64,000 nucleotides of DNA from an uncultured Oscillibacter sp. (GTDB taxonomy: Bacteria; Bacillota; Clostridia; Oscillospirales; Oscillospiraceae), in the NCBI GenBank assembly GCA_910587705.1, contig CAJUMX010000009.1, forward strand, positions 61,472-125,471, in the 5' to 3' direction. Shown piece after piece: positions 16,345 through 25,471 of this stretch. The notes beneath the pieces are model-generated. The model had not been told where the DNA came from and ran no database searches. It saw only the letters and a list, made by a program, of their open reading frames with translations. Numbering within the stretch: position 1 is the stretch's first letter; each line of letters opens with the position of its first letter. The position numbers and the translations under genes were made by a program.

Positions 16345-17726
16345 TGAACTGGTTCAAGAAGTATTTTGATAGCGACCACTATCAAAGCGGGCTGCGAGTA
16401 GTGGCCATCTGCACCCTGGCGGTAGTCTTGACCCTGGGCGTCAATCTGCTCAGCGGCGCGCTCCCGACAAAAATCGCCAACATCGACGTCTCCTCTGACA
16501 AGGTGTATTCTATCTCAAAGGAGAGCGAGGAGACGCTGAAGGTCCTGGACAAGCCGGTAACGCTCTACTATGTCTGCGAGGCGGGCAGCGAATATCATAA
16601 CACGGAAGTTGTGCTAAATCTGTACGCCGACGCGTCGAAGCGGATCACTGTGGAGAAGGTGGATCCCGCTTTCGACCCAGCTCTTGTCACGAAATATGCG
16701 GGCAATACGACCCTTGCGAACAACAGTGTAATCGTCGTGTGTGAAAACCGGCGGCAGGTTGTCCAGTTCTCGGACTATTACACCAGTGGCTCCTTTGTCT
16801 TAGAGGACTTCATAAACAGTGCCATTGCCTATGTGGGCTCTAACCAGCTGCGGGTGGCTTACGCCCTGACCGGACACGAGGAGCGGAAGATCCACGCCTC
16901 CACCGCGGCGTACATGGGCTTAGACGGCTTCGCCCTGGAGGAGCTGAACCTGATGGAAGCCGGCGCCGTCCCGGGGGATGCCAGTCTGGTGATCATCAAC
17001 GGCATTGCCAGGGATATCACGGAAAAGGAGACGGCGGCTCTGCTGAAATACCTGGGGGAGGGCGGTGGTCTGCTGCTGTCCACGGACTATACGGCCGCTC
17101 CCATGAAGAACCTGGAACGAGTGACGGGCTATTTTGGCGCCTCGCTAGGGCAGGGGCTGATCATGGAATCGGACCCCGCCCGATACACTGACAACAACCC
17201 GGCGTACCTGCTGCCTACGATCTACTCCGGGGACTATACTCTGACCAAGGGCATCAACTATATGCTTTTGCCCAACACCATGCCGATCCTGTTTGAGGAG
17301 AGCGCGTCACCGGAGACCATGTTCACGAATCTGCTGGAGGCGCCGGAAAGCGCGTTCTCGGTTTCCACCAACATCTTTACCGGGGAGACCGGCACCGAAT
17401 ACGGCCCCTGGACCGTCGGCGCGTCTTTTGAGAAGGAAGAATACGGGGCGGCGGGAAAGCTCATCTGGGTAACCTCCAAGTATCTAGCGGACGTGACTGT
17501 GTCCGAGGCGGTGGGTGGCGGCAATATCACTTTTTTCCTCAACTCCGTCTGCTGGCTGGGCGAGGATGAGCCGGTGGAGTCGGTCCATGCGAAGAAGATT
17601 TCCACCCAGTATCTGGATATGCCCGACAGTGTCCGCGATGTGTGGAGCGTAATCCTTATCGGCGTGGTCCCTCTGACGGCGCTGTCCCTAGGAGCCGCCG
17701 TCTGCATAAGGAGGAGGAAGCGGTGA
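16344..17726 (+). CDS. GldG-family ABC-associated extracytoplasmic protein
   Basis: This 460-residue protein has an N-terminal membrane segment (residues about 18-38), a large outside domain and a C-terminal membrane segment (VILIGVVPLTALSLGAAVCI) with a basic tail. The outer domain matches the GldG/Gldg family of ABC-type auxiliary proteins: VDVSSDKVYSIS-like opening, a domain with AYALTGHEE and a Rossmann-like VIINGIARDITEKE segment. It probably works outside the membrane as a partner of the permease. Start and stop overlap neighbouring genes by one base (TGATG), indicating tight translational coupling. Confidence 0.85.
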   Translation: MNWFKKYFDSDHYQSGLRVVAICTLAVVLTLGVNLLSGALPTKIANIDVSSDKVYSISKESEETLKVLDKPVTLYYVCEAGSEYHNTEVVLNLYADASKRITVEKVDPAFDPALVTKYAGNTTLANNSVIVVCENRRQVVQFSDYYTSGSFVLEDFINSAIAYVGSNQLRVAYALTGHEERKIHASTAAYMGLDGFALEELNLMEAGAVPGDASLVIINGIARDITEKETAALLKYLGEGGGLLLSTDYTAAPMKNLERVTGYFGASLGQGLIMESDPARYTDNNPAYLLPTIYSGDYTLTKGINYMLLPNTMPILFEESASPETMFTNLLEAPESAFSVSTNIFTGETGTEYGPWTVGASFEKEEYGAAGKLIWVTSKYLADVTVSEAVGGGNITFFLNSVCWLGEDEPVESVHAKKISTQYLDMPDSVRDVWSVILIGVVPLTALSLGAAVCIRRRKR

Positions 17727-18685
17727 TGAACGGTCAAAGAGTTAGCCGGGAGAGAAAGCTGATCGTTTGCCTCGCGCTTTTGACCGTTGCCGTTTATGGG
17801 GCTGCCTTCGGCGTGCGGGCGCTGCGGGCGGGACAGGACGCGGAGGAGCGGGAGTACACCGCCCTAGCGCGGCTTCCAGAGAGTCCGATGTCTGTGGAAA
17901 TGGTCAACGATACGGAGCCCTATGTTCTCACCCGGGGAGACGGCGGCTGGGTTTGCCAGGGAAACGAGGAGCTGAAGATCAACAGCGTGCTGATCAGCTA
18001 TATGAGCGTCACCTTGAAGGAGTTGAGCCCAAGACGAGTTCTTCCGAATGGCCAGGTGTACTTGGAGCGGTTCGGACTGACAGAGCCGTCGGCGGAGCTG
18101 ACCCTCCGGATGAGCGAAGGGAGCAAGCGCTACCGTGTCGGTGGGTATAACCCGGTGCTAGATGAGCATTATATGACGGTGGACGGCGGAGACTGTGTGT
18201 TTTTGGTCAGCCGGGAGGATATGAAGCTGATCGATCGCACGCTGCTGGAGCTTGTCGCCGGGCCGGACTTCGTGGGGACCGACGTTGGGTCCATCTCCAG
18301 AATCTACGTGATGAAGGAGGGTATGGAGTACACAGCGGAGCGGACGGGGAAGGGGTTTCTGGTCCGGCAGGGGGACCGGGAGTTTGAGCGCGGCGAATAT
18401 GCGGTGTCTGGCGTGTACGCTGTTTTTAACTCCGCTCCTTACGCCTGCTGCGCCCATGACGTGGATGAGGCGGCGCTGGCGTTGTACGGCCTGGACGAGC
18501 CGGAGATTTGTGTGGAGTTCACAACCTCCGACGGAGAGACCACGCTTCTAGAAATCGGCACGGACGAGGAAGGGAACTGCTTTGCGCGGGAAAACCACAG
18601 CCAGACCATTTACCGCCTCAGCCCGGACTACTGCGCCCAGATACGGGAGCGAACCGATTTCGCCTATTTGGACAGCCCGGAATGA
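17726..18685 (+). CDS. DUF4340-type membrane-anchored protein
   Basis: This 319-residue protein has one N-terminal membrane anchor (LIVCLALLTVAVYGAAFGVRAL) and an outside part built of beta-rich DUF4340 repeats (VNDTEPYVLTRGDGGWVCQ, then LKINSVLISYM; repeated as MKEGMEYTAERTGKGFLVRQ). DUF4340 proteins regularly follow GldG-like genes and are thought to be part of the same ABC machinery. An AAGGAGGAGGAA site lies inside the preceding gene and the start overlaps its stop. The role and cargo are unknown. Confidence 0.82.
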   Translation: MNGQRVSRERKLIVCLALLTVAVYGAAFGVRALRAGQDAEEREYTALARLPESPMSVEMVNDTEPYVLTRGDGGWVCQGNEELKINSVLISYMSVTLKELSPRRVLPNGQVYLERFGLTEPSAELTLRMSEGSKRYRVGGYNPVLDEHYMTVDGGDCVFLVSREDMKLIDRTLLELVAGPDFVGTDVGSISRIYVMKEGMEYTAERTGKGFLVRQGDREFERGEYAVSGVYAVFNSAPYACCAHDVDEAALALYGLDEPEICVEFTTSDGETTLLEIGTDEEGNCFARENHSQTIYRLSPDYCAQIRERTDFAYLDSPE

Positions 18686-18750
18686 GGCGTGGACGGTGAG
18701 GGAAACGCCGGCATGAAAAAAAGTAATATGAAAATATGCTGTATGGTGAT

Positions 18751-18784
18751 TTGAAAACGTTGTGATGTTTTGATAAACTTATCA
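18751..18784 (+). promoter_or_regulatory. Candidate promoter and small palindrome before dctP
   Basis: TTGAAA (18751-18756), a 17-bp spacer and TAAACT (18774-18779) make a plausible promoter 71 bp before the dctP start. The -10 lies in the inverted repeat TGATAAACTTATCA (18771-18784), a possible operator for a substrate-responsive regulator. Confidence 0.4.
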
Positions 18785-18849
18785 CAGAATCGGGAATGAA
18801 TCAGAGAAGAAATACCAAAAGAAGCATTTCCAAGAAAGGATGGAGAAAA

Positions 18850-19941
18850 ATGAAGAAGATTCTTGCGACAGTCCTGGTCCTCACGATGCTGTTCTCCCTT
18901 GCCGCCTGCGGCGGAGGAGACAAAAACGGAAACTCCAACGACGCTGGTACCAGCACCAGTGCGCCCAGCGAAGCCTCTTCCAGCGAAGATGTGAAACCCG
19001 TCAACGTCGTATTCTATTCCGCCAACACCGGCAACGCGGCGGAAAAGGCCCTGAAAGTGATGGTTGAGCAGCTTGAGACCACCTCTAACGGAACGCTGAA
19101 GGGCGTCCTGATTGATGCTGGCACCGCCGGATACCAGGACGAAGCCGTGCAGGCCATGATGGCGGGAGACATGAACGTCATCGTAAATACGGTGGACATG
19201 TTGGAAAACTACGTTCCCAACGTGGGCAACTGGATGTCCTGGCCCTTCCTGTTCAACTCTGACGCCGAGGCCCAGGAGGTTTGGGACAAGGGCGGTTGGA
19301 TGTTCCAGAGAGTCCAGGAGCAGGCCGCTGCCGAGGGGGGCATTCACCTCTTCACTTATATCTACAACGGCTGGAAGAACCTCTGCTTCAAGGGCGATGT
19401 CAACGGCTGGGACGCTTGGCAGGGCCTGAAGTGCCGTGTTCCCGCCACAGACCTGTTCCACACCCTCTGCGGTGCTTACGGTTTGCAGACCGTGTCCGGC
19501 ATTGACCCCTACACCTCTCTTCAGAACGGCACGGTTGACTCTGTGTACTTCAGCGAAGAGGCTTTCCAGACCTTCAAGCTGGAGGAAATTATGAAGAGCT
19601 GCGTCATCACCCACGATACTTACGGCTCCAACCTGTATACCTGCTCAGAGGCGTTCTGGAACTCCCTGAGTCCCGAGCAGCAGGAGGCCCTGAATGAGGT
19701 CGTGGTCGGGATCGGCACGGAGTATAACGATATGTCCCGGGAGTCTGCCGAGGGCGAGTACATGGATTCCCTGCCCGGACTGGGAATCAACGTGTACCAG
19801 ATGGACGACTACACCAAGCAAATGATGAAAAAGGCCACGGTCTCCTTCTGGGAGCAGAAGCTGCAGGACGAAGCCTATGACCAGGACTTCCGGGACACCT
19901 TTAAGGAAGTCTTTGAGAAGAACTACGCAGATGTGATTTGA
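18850..19941 (+). CDS. dctP: TRAP transporter substrate-binding lipoprotein (DctP)
   Basis: This 363-residue protein has a lipoprotein signal peptide with lipobox LAAC (Cys20) followed by a Ser/Gly-rich linker, then the DctP two-lobe fold. The conserved carboxylate-binding Arg falls in LKCRVPATD near residue 200, where the family has IRVP. It captures an organic acid outside the membrane and hands it to DctQM. The ATG at 18850 is placed by AAAGGATGGAG. The following hairpin separates it from dctQM and probably favours higher expression of the binding protein. C4-dicarboxylates, 2-oxo acids and sugar acids are all possible ligands. Confidence 0.93.
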   Translation: MKKILATVLVLTMLFSLAACGGGDKNGNSNDAGTSTSAPSEASSSEDVKPVNVVFYSANTGNAAEKALKVMVEQLETTSNGTLKGVLIDAGTAGYQDEAVQAMMAGDMNVIVNTVDMLENYVPNVGNWMSWPFLFNSDAEAQEVWDKGGWMFQRVQEQAAAEGGIHLFTYIYNGWKNLCFKGDVNGWDAWQGLKCRVPATDLFHTLCGAYGLQTVSGIDPYTSLQNGTVDSVYFSEEAFQTFKLEEIMKSCVITHDTYGSNLYTCSEAFWNSLSPEQQEALNEVVVGIGTEYNDMSRESAEGEYMDSLPGLGINVYQMDDYTKQMMKKATVSFWEQKLQDEAYDQDFRDTFKEVFEKNYADVI

Positions 19942-19987
19942 TCCCCAGGGGGGTCATGCGTCAAGTATAAGAAGTAGGCTGCTAAAA

Positions 19988-20023
19988 CGGGCGGGATGGT
20001 CACACCGATCCCGCCCGCTTTTT
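19988..20023 (+). terminator. Attenuator-like hairpin between dctP and dctQ
   Basis: A perfect 10-bp stem (CGGGCGGGAT / ATCCCGCCCG) with a 10-nt loop is followed by CTTTTT. It lies in the 106-bp gap after dctP and should end part of the transcripts, giving more DctP than DctQM. Confidence 0.75.
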
Positions 20024-20047
20024 AAGACTATGGAAAGGATACACCGT

Positions 20048-20596
20048 ATGAAAAAGTTTATCAAGGGTGTCATAAAAGTAAACGACACCATCGGCAAAAT
20101 CGAAAAGATGTTTGCCATCACCTTGATGATCGCTTTGGTCGCCGCCTGTATGATCTTCATCACCTGCCGGTACGTCCTGCGTATCTCCGTGCCCTGGGCT
20201 GATGAAAGCGCCCGATATGTTTTGATTGCTATGGGCTGGGTCGGCGCGTCCTACTGCACATATCACGACGATCATCTCCGCATCCAGGCCCTCAGCTCCC
20301 TGTTAAAGAGCAAGGTCAAACACGCGCCGCGGATTCTGACGGGTGTAGAGGCCTTCACCCAGGCCTGCATGTGCGGCTTTATGGTATTTTTCCTGATCAA
20401 CTTCTGGAATTATCTGAACAATGCGGTCAAGGCCCTGAACCCTATGTCGTCTGCCTTGCACATTCCCCTGTGGTGGCCCATGTACCCCATCGTTGTGGCG
20501 GCTGTTATGATGATCCTGCACTCGTTCTTGAAGGTGTTCATTCAAATCGGCAAGTTGACAGGAGCCGTTGAGATCGAACCTCCTGTAGAAGGATAA
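20048..20596 (+). CDS. dctQ: TRAP transporter small permease (DctQ)
   Basis: This 182-residue protein has four hydrophobic segments (FAITLMIALVAACMIFITC, then SARYVLIAMGWVGASY, AFTQACMCGFMVFFLINFW, MYPIVVAAVMMILHSFL) and the family PWADESARYVLI motif near residue 52. It is the small membrane subunit that pairs with DctM. GGAAAGGA before the ATG at 20048 decides the start; an ATG 18 bp upstream would overlap that site. It is 19 bp upstream of dctM. Confidence 0.92.
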   Translation: MKKFIKGVIKVNDTIGKIEKMFAITLMIALVAACMIFITCRYVLRISVPWADESARYVLIAMGWVGASYCTYHDDHLRIQALSSLLKSKVKHAPRILTGVEAFTQACMCGFMVFFLINFWNYLNNAVKALNPMSSALHIPLWWPMYPIVVAAVMMILHSFLKVFIQIGKLTGAVEIEPPVEG

Positions 20597-20615
20597 GCGA
20601 TAAGGAGGATAAAAA

Positions 20616-21908
20616 ATGGAAGCGTTTTTGCTTTTTCTAATCATCTTTCTGGGGCTCGCCATGATCATCGAGTTCCCGCTGGCGTACTCCCTAGGCATTG
20701 CGGCCTCCGTGACTTTCGTGACCCACGGCTTTGCCCTGAATAACCTGGCCGGGTCTGCGTTTTCCAGCCTGGATAACTTCGACCTGCTGGCCATGCCCTT
20801 CTTTGTTTTCGCCGGTTACATCATGCAGTACTCCCGGCTGGCGGACGGTCTTTTTAAGTTTATCAATTCCTTCGTGGGCCGGTTCCGGGCCTCCTGCGGC
20901 GCGGTGGGCATCGCCACCTGCGCGCTCTTCGGCACCTTGACTGGCTCCATGGTAGCCACGGTGGCTGCCATCGGCCAGATCATGTTCCCCGAGATGAAGA
21001 AAAAGGGCTATCCGGGTGCCTACGCCGGGGCCATCGTGGCAAATTCCGGCATGTTGGGCCAGCTGATCCCGCCCAGTTCCGTGGGCATCATCTACGCCAT
21101 GGCCACCTCCCTGAGCATTTCCGACGTGTGGCTTTCCACGGTAGGCCCCGCTATCATCATCGTGATCTGCTACTCAATTTACAATTACATTGTCCGTAGA
21201 AAAGTCGAGGAGAAGTGCCAGGAGAAATTTGAGTTTGTTCCTTATGTCAAAAATATTGGTGTCTGCACCAAAAATGCCATCTGGTCCTTGCTGATGCCGA
21301 TCATTATCTTCGGCGGTATCTACGGCGGCATCTTCACCCCGACGGAGGCCGGCGCCGTGGCGGCGGTTTATGGCGCGGCCTACTACTTCATCAAGAAGAA
21401 GAGAGACCCGAACTCTGTGGACGGTACTTTCGGCCAAATCTGTACCTCTGCTGTGGGCGTGGTGGGCAGTATTATGCTGATCATGGCTTTTGCCACCGCG
21501 GCCGGCCGGGCCATGTCGTTTGCTGGTGTGTCTGGGGCCATTAAAACCTTCTTTGAGGCGAACCTGACCGCGCCCTGGCAGTTCATGCTGGCAACGGTGA
21601 TCCTCTTTACCATCTGCGGTATGCTGGTAGACGGAAATGTGGCCATCCTGCTGTTTATCCCTCTGCTGACCCCTATGCTGGAGTTCTACGGCATCAACCC
21701 GATTTATTACGCCGCCGTGGTTCTGCTGACGCTGGAATTCGGGAATGTGACTCCACCCTTCTGCGTGTCCCTGTTTATGGCCGCGAAGCTGACGAACGAG
21801 AGCTTTGTCTCAATTTTCAAAGAGACGATCCCGTTCCTGATCATCAACTACGTGGTCTTAATCATTGTCATCGCGTTCCCACCGATTTCTACGTTTTTGG
21901 TGGGCTAA
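20616..21908 (+). CDS. dctM: TRAP transporter large permease (DctM)
   Basis: This 430-residue protein has about 12 membrane segments and family motifs: LAMPFFVFAGYIM near residue 65, GTLTGSMVATVAAIG, GMLGQLIPPSSVGIIYA, and FTPTEAGAVAAVYG near 245. It is the ion-coupled channel subunit that imports the acid delivered by DctP, using a sodium gradient in known systems. AAGGAGG lies 10 nt before the ATG. It ends the operon; a strong hairpin follows. Confidence 0.94.
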   Translation: MEAFLLFLIIFLGLAMIIEFPLAYSLGIAASVTFVTHGFALNNLAGSAFSSLDNFDLLAMPFFVFAGYIMQYSRLADGLFKFINSFVGRFRASCGAVGIATCALFGTLTGSMVATVAAIGQIMFPEMKKKGYPGAYAGAIVANSGMLGQLIPPSSVGIIYAMATSLSISDVWLSTVGPAIIIVICYSIYNYIVRRKVEEKCQEKFEFVPYVKNIGVCTKNAIWSLLMPIIIFGGIYGGIFTPTEAGAVAAVYGAAYYFIKKKRDPNSVDGTFGQICTSAVGVVGSIMLIMAFATAAGRAMSFAGVSGAIKTFFEANLTAPWQFMLATVILFTICGMLVDGNVAILLFIPLLTPMLEFYGINPIYYAAVVLLTLEFGNVTPPFCVSLFMAAKLTNESFVSIFKETIPFLIINYVVLIIVIAFPPISTFLVG

Positions 21909-21917
21909 CATCCAACA

Positions 21918-21943
21918 AGGAAGGAGCCGCAAGGCTCCTTCCT
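21918..21943 (+). terminator. Hairpin after dctM
   Basis: A perfect 11-bp stem (AGGAAGGAGCC / GGCTCCTTCCT) has a GCAA tetraloop 9 bp after the dctM stop. There is no T tract (CGCCCC follows), so termination may be partial. Confidence 0.55.
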
Positions 21944-22010
21944 CGCCCCAGACGGCCGTCAAGCGGCGTTGGAAAGGGGCGCGTCAACAATTTTGCGGGA
22001 GGAAGCGACG

Positions 22011-22796
22011 ATGAAATTACATTTGCTAGACAATGGCATCCTGGTTTTGGGAAGCGAGAACCCAGTGATCCGCGACGGCGGAAAGGAAGGCGAGGCCCCG
22101 AAGATTCCGGTGCATTCCTTTCTTTTAGAGACGTCGGTGGGCTATATACTGTTTGATTGCGCCTGTGACGATCAGGGTATGGAGGTCTGGCCCCAATGGC
22201 TACGGGAGACGCCCTATGTTGCCGGAGAGGGCGGCACGGTAGTAGAGCGGCTGGCGGAGCTGGGCGTCCGGCCGGAGGAGGTTCGCTGCGTTGTACTTTC
22301 CCATATGCACGTGGATCATATGGGCTGTGTGAAGTATTTCCCCCGGGCCAGGACGCTGGTCAGCGCCCAGGAATTTATCGCGGTGATGCGGGAATACTCC
22401 CTGAACCAGCTAGACGGCACTTTCCATGTTAAAACGGACGTTGACAACGCGCTGCGGGCGGAAACACAATGGCAGTTGGTGTATGAGGACTGCCTGCCGC
22501 TGGCGGAGGATGTGACGGTGTACAACTTCGGCGCAGGTCACTCCTACGGTATGCTGGGCCTGCTGGTGAGGACCGAACATGGCCGCTACCTGCTGGCTGC
22601 GGACGCGGTGTATTCCAGGGCGCACTACGGGCCGCCGGCCCGGATGGCCGGCGTGTGCGGCGACGAGGCCGGGTATTACCGGACCGTCGAGAGAATCCGG
22701 AAAATCGCGGAGGAGAATCAAGCGGAGGTCCTCTTTGGGCACGACATGGAACAATTCAGGACTCTGGCGGAGCGGGACGCCCAGGGAAAGCTATGA
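22011..22796 (+). CDS. N-acyl-homoserine-lactonase-like MBL-fold hydrolase
   Basis: This 261-residue metallo-beta-lactamase-fold protein resembles AiiA/AttM lactonases: LDNGILVLGSE at the start, the HMHVDHMG metal motif near residue 103, a further His in FGAGHSYGM and the bridging Asp in LAADAVYS, ending with GHDMEQF. Such enzymes open lactone rings. Next to a TRAP transporter and dehydrogenases it more plausibly hydrolyses a sugar- or cyclitol-derived lactone than a quorum signal. GGGAGGA precedes the ATG. It is convergent with the lpd gene, with a shared terminator between them. Confidence 0.85.
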   Translation: MKLHLLDNGILVLGSENPVIRDGGKEGEAPKIPVHSFLLETSVGYILFDCACDDQGMEVWPQWLRETPYVAGEGGTVVERLAELGVRPEEVRCVVLSHMHVDHMGCVKYFPRARTLVSAQEFIAVMREYSLNQLDGTFHVKTDVDNALRAETQWQLVYEDCLPLAEDVTVYNFGAGHSYGMLGLLVRTEHGRYLLAADAVYSRAHYGPPARMAGVCGDEAGYYRTVERIRKIAEENQAEVLFGHDMEQFRTLAERDAQGKL

Positions 22797-22818
22797 ACAG
22801 GCTTTCCTTCCTACAGAA

Positions 22819-22859
22819 AAACGCAGCGGGAGGATTGCCTTCCGCCGCGTTTGCTTTTT
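22819..22859. terminator. Bidirectional hairpin between lactonase-like gene and lpd
   Basis: An 11-bp stem (AAACGCAGCGG pairing with CCGCCGCGTTT, one mismatch) is followed by GCTTTTTA on the plus strand and preceded by AGAAAA, which gives a T-rich end on the minus strand. It fits both convergent genes. Confidence 0.65.
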
Positions 22860-22891
22860 ATCCGCTTCCGCCGTATTCAGCGCCGCTTTTT

Positions 22892-24286
22892 TTACCTTCT
22901 CGGCGGCATATGGAAGCAGTTTCCGAACACGCTGTGAGCGGCTTCCTGTAGGGACTCGCCTACGGTAGGGTGGGCATGGATGACGGAGAGGATATCCTCT
23001 ACCGTGGCTTTTTTGCTGATTGCCAGAGCCCCCTCTACGATCAGCTCGGTGGCGTTGGGGCCACACATATGAAGTCCCAGAATCTTGTGGGTGTTTTTGT
23101 CCGCGATATACTTCACCAGGCCGGTGGTGTCGCCTAAAATCAGGGATTTTCCGTTGCCCATGAGGGGAAAGACCCCCACGGCGATGTCCAGACCGCGGGT
23201 GAGCGCTTCCTTTTCCGTCAATCCAACACCGGACAACTCGGGAGAGGTGTAAATGCAGGAGGGCACAATGTCCATTTGAAGGGATGGCTCCAGACCCATG
23301 CAATGCTCCGCTGCGCAGACACCCTCCGCGGAGGCCACATGGGCCAGCATGATCCCGCCAATGCAGTCTCCGATGGCGTAGATGCTTTCCACACTGGTGC
23401 GGTAATGGGCGTCCACAAGGATGCGGCGACGCTCCGTGGCGATGCCGATTTCGTCCAGACCCAGATTTTCCGTGGCTGGGCGGCGGCCTACGCACATGAG
23501 GACCTTTTCCGCTGTGACGGAGGACTCCGAGCCGTCCGGCGCAGTCACGTGGACCGTCAGTCCGTTTTCGGCCTTCTCAATGCGGTTTACCTTCGTCTCC
23601 AGCAGAATATCTGTTTTGTCGGCCTTCAGGACCTTTTTCAAAGGGGCGACTACCTCGGCGTCCTGAGTCATGAGGATGTCAGGCAGCATTTCCACAATGG
23701 TAATTTTCGTGCCCAGCCGACAATAGATATGGGCCATTTCCACGCCAATGACACCGCCGCCGATGACGCACATGCTCGCCGGGACCGCCTCCAGGGAGAG
23801 GGCGCCGGTGCTTTCCACGACGCCCTCTAGATCCGCGCCGGGAATGGGCAAGGAGGAGGGGACGGAGCCGGAGGCGATGATAGCCTTATCAAAGGGAATC
23901 TCCAACGAGCCCTCCGCCGTTGTGGCCTTGATGAGGGAGGCGGATTGGAATTTCGCACTACCCTTGACTACCGTGATCCGGTTGGCGCTCATCAAGCCGG
24001 ACACGCCGGACACCAGTTTTTTCACGATCTTGGCTTTCCGTTTTTGCATGGCGTCGAAATCCGCGGAGACCTCTCCCACGGAGATACCGTTGGATGCGGC
24101 CTCGTGGATGATGGCGTGGTATAAGTCCGCGGAGTGGATCAGGGATTTGGTGGGAATGCAGCCCACATTCAGACAGGTCCCGCCAATGGCGTCCTTTTCA
24201 ATCAGCGTAACGTCCGCGCCCAGCTGGGATGCCCGGATAGCGGCCACATAGCCGCCCGGCCCGCCGCCGATAATTGCAAGATTCAT
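22892..24286 (-). CDS. lpdA: Dihydrolipoamide dehydrogenase (E3)
   Basis: This 464-residue flavoprotein has the FAD fingerprint IIGGGPGGYVAA, the redox-active disulfide in GGTCLNVGCIPTKSL near residue 33, the NAD-binding CVIGGGVIGVEMA, and the C-terminal His-Glu pair in HAHPTVGES. It re-oxidises the dihydrolipoyl arm with NAD, completing the E1/lipoyl/E2 complex encoded at 1880-4878. It is far from that operon but within the same catabolic island, and is divergent from a LysR regulator. Its promoter (TTTACA-16-TATAAT) overlaps the intergenic region a LysR protein would bind. Confidence 0.94.
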   Translation of the reverse strand: MNLAIIGGGPGGYVAAIRASQLGADVTLIEKDAIGGTCLNVGCIPTKSLIHSADLYHAIIHEAASNGISVGEVSADFDAMQKRKAKIVKKLVSGVSGLMSANRITVVKGSAKFQSASLIKATTAEGSLEIPFDKAIIASGSVPSSLPIPGADLEGVVESTGALSLEAVPASMCVIGGGVIGVEMAHIYCRLGTKITIVEMLPDILMTQDAEVVAPLKKVLKADKTDILLETKVNRIEKAENGLTVHVTAPDGSESSVTAEKVLMCVGRRPATENLGLDEIGIATERRRILVDAHYRTSVESIYAIGDCIGGIMLAHVASAEGVCAAEHCMGLEPSLQMDIVPSCIYTSPELSGVGLTEKEALTRGLDIAVGVFPLMGNGKSLILGDTTGLVKYIADKNTHKILGLHMCGPNATELIVEGALAISKKATVEDILSVIHAHPTVGESLQEAAHSVFGNCFHMPPRR

Positions 24287-24341
24287 CTTTCATGCCTCCA
24301 TGTCATTTTTTTGCCCGCAATGCGCTTTTATTCTGAAATCA

Positions 24342-24369
24342 ATTATATCACCGTTGCATTTTTTGTAAA
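24342..24369 (-). promoter_or_regulatory. Promoter of lpdA
   Basis: Read on the minus strand, TTTACA (24364-24369), a 16-bp spacer and TATAAT (24342-24347) lie 56 bp before the lpdA start. The AT-rich 24370-24405 stretch upstream, with imperfect inverted repeats, could be the LysR site. Confidence 0.55.
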
Positions 24370-24408
24370 AATACATTATAGTTATTACAAAGTATAAAAT
24401 ATAACAAT

Positions 24409-24437
24409 TTGTGTCTCGAAAAGAAACATGGTACCAT
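24409..24437 (+). promoter_or_regulatory. Candidate promoter of the LysR gene
   Basis: TTGTGT (24409-24414), a 17-bp spacer and TACCAT (24432-24437) lie 23 bp before the regulator start. Divergent arrangement with lpdA suggests autoregulation. Confidence 0.35.
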
Positions 24438-24460
24438 GAAAGGGATAAGGTTTAAAAACT

Positions 24461-25399
24461 ATGGATATCCGTCAATTGGCTTATTTTGTCCAGATCGCCG
24501 AGTGCGGCAGCTACTCCCTGGCCTCTCAAAAGCTGTATATCACCCAGCCAGCTTTGAGCAAAGTCATTAAAAATATGGAGGAGGAGATGGGGTTTCCCTT
24601 CTTCTATACATATCAGAGGCGGCAGCGCCTGACAGACGCTGGACAGGCGTTTTATGAGCGGGCGGCGAAGCTGCTGAAAAGCTATAACGAGTTGATTGAG
24701 ACCACCTATGTAAACGAGCGGATCGATAAGGGACACCTGAGTGTGGGGCTGTCCGTCGCTGCCGGAGGTTCTATGTTCGCCCATGTCCTCTTTCCTTTTA
24801 CGGCGGCTTATCCAATGATTACGTTCTCTATCCTTGAGCGGGAGACAAACCTGCTGAAGGAGGAGGTTTTGAAAAAGAATCTGGACTTGGCCTACATCGA
24901 CCTCTTTTATTTCGATCAAAACAAGGATGCGGAGAATTTCGACGTGTATCCTCTGGTGCAGTCGGAAAATGTGGTGGTCACCTGTGTGGACAACCCTCTG
25001 GCGCGGATGACGGACCTGGATTATGAGGATTTGAGAGATCAGAATATGATCCTTTACAACGGCGGCAAAGAGGTTGCCAGCCAGACAGAGGTAGAAATGA
25101 GGAAGCTGGGTATTGTGCCCAACATCGTGCTGATCAGCACCCAGTGGAATTTCATTCTAGACGCTGTGGCCAACAACATGGGCGTGGTATTCTGCCCCTA
25201 TTATATCTATTCCCGGTATCAGAATCCCCGCATCTGCGCCATCAAGCTGTGCAAGCACATTGGCTTCCGGCAAACCGGCATCATCACCAAGAAAAACGAG
25301 TACCAGACCAGAGCGTGTACCTGCTTCTTGGATTACGCGACGGATTTGACCAAGTACGACGGGATCAAGGATTGTCTCATGTATCACGCCGCTCCTTAA
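24461..25399 (+). CDS. LysR-family transcriptional regulator
   Basis: This 312-residue protein has the N-terminal winged helix-turn-helix (DIRQLAYFVQIAECGSYSLA, then ITQPALSKVIKNMEEEMG) and a periplasmic-binding-like effector domain. It is divergent from lpdA, 174 bp apart, and upstream of a zinc dehydrogenase 72 bp away. By the usual LysR arrangement it likely controls these genes and perhaps the TRAP and isomerase operons in response to the pathway substrate; this is inference from position. Confidence 0.9.
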   Translation: MDIRQLAYFVQIAECGSYSLASQKLYITQPALSKVIKNMEEEMGFPFFYTYQRRQRLTDAGQAFYERAAKLLKSYNELIETTYVNERIDKGHLSVGLSVAAGGSMFAHVLFPFTAAYPMITFSILERETNLLKEEVLKKNLDLAYIDLFYFDQNKDAENFDVYPLVQSENVVVTCVDNPLARMTDLDYEDLRDQNMILYNGGKEVASQTEVEMRKLGIVPNIVLISTQWNFILDAVANNMGVVFCPYYIYSRYQNPRICAIKLCKHIGFRQTGIITKKNEYQTRACTCFLDYATDLTKYDGIKDCLMYHAAP

Positions 25400-25471
25400 A
25401 GCCTGTTTTCCGAAAGCCGGAACGGGCCCGGGGACGGCTGGAGGAAAATAAAATTTAAAGGAGAAGATTGC

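Noticed and set aside
22011..22796. Quorum-quenching role for the AHL-lactonase-like protein
   Set aside because: The fold fits, but its neighbours are transport and dehydrogenase genes, so a metabolic lactone is more plausible.
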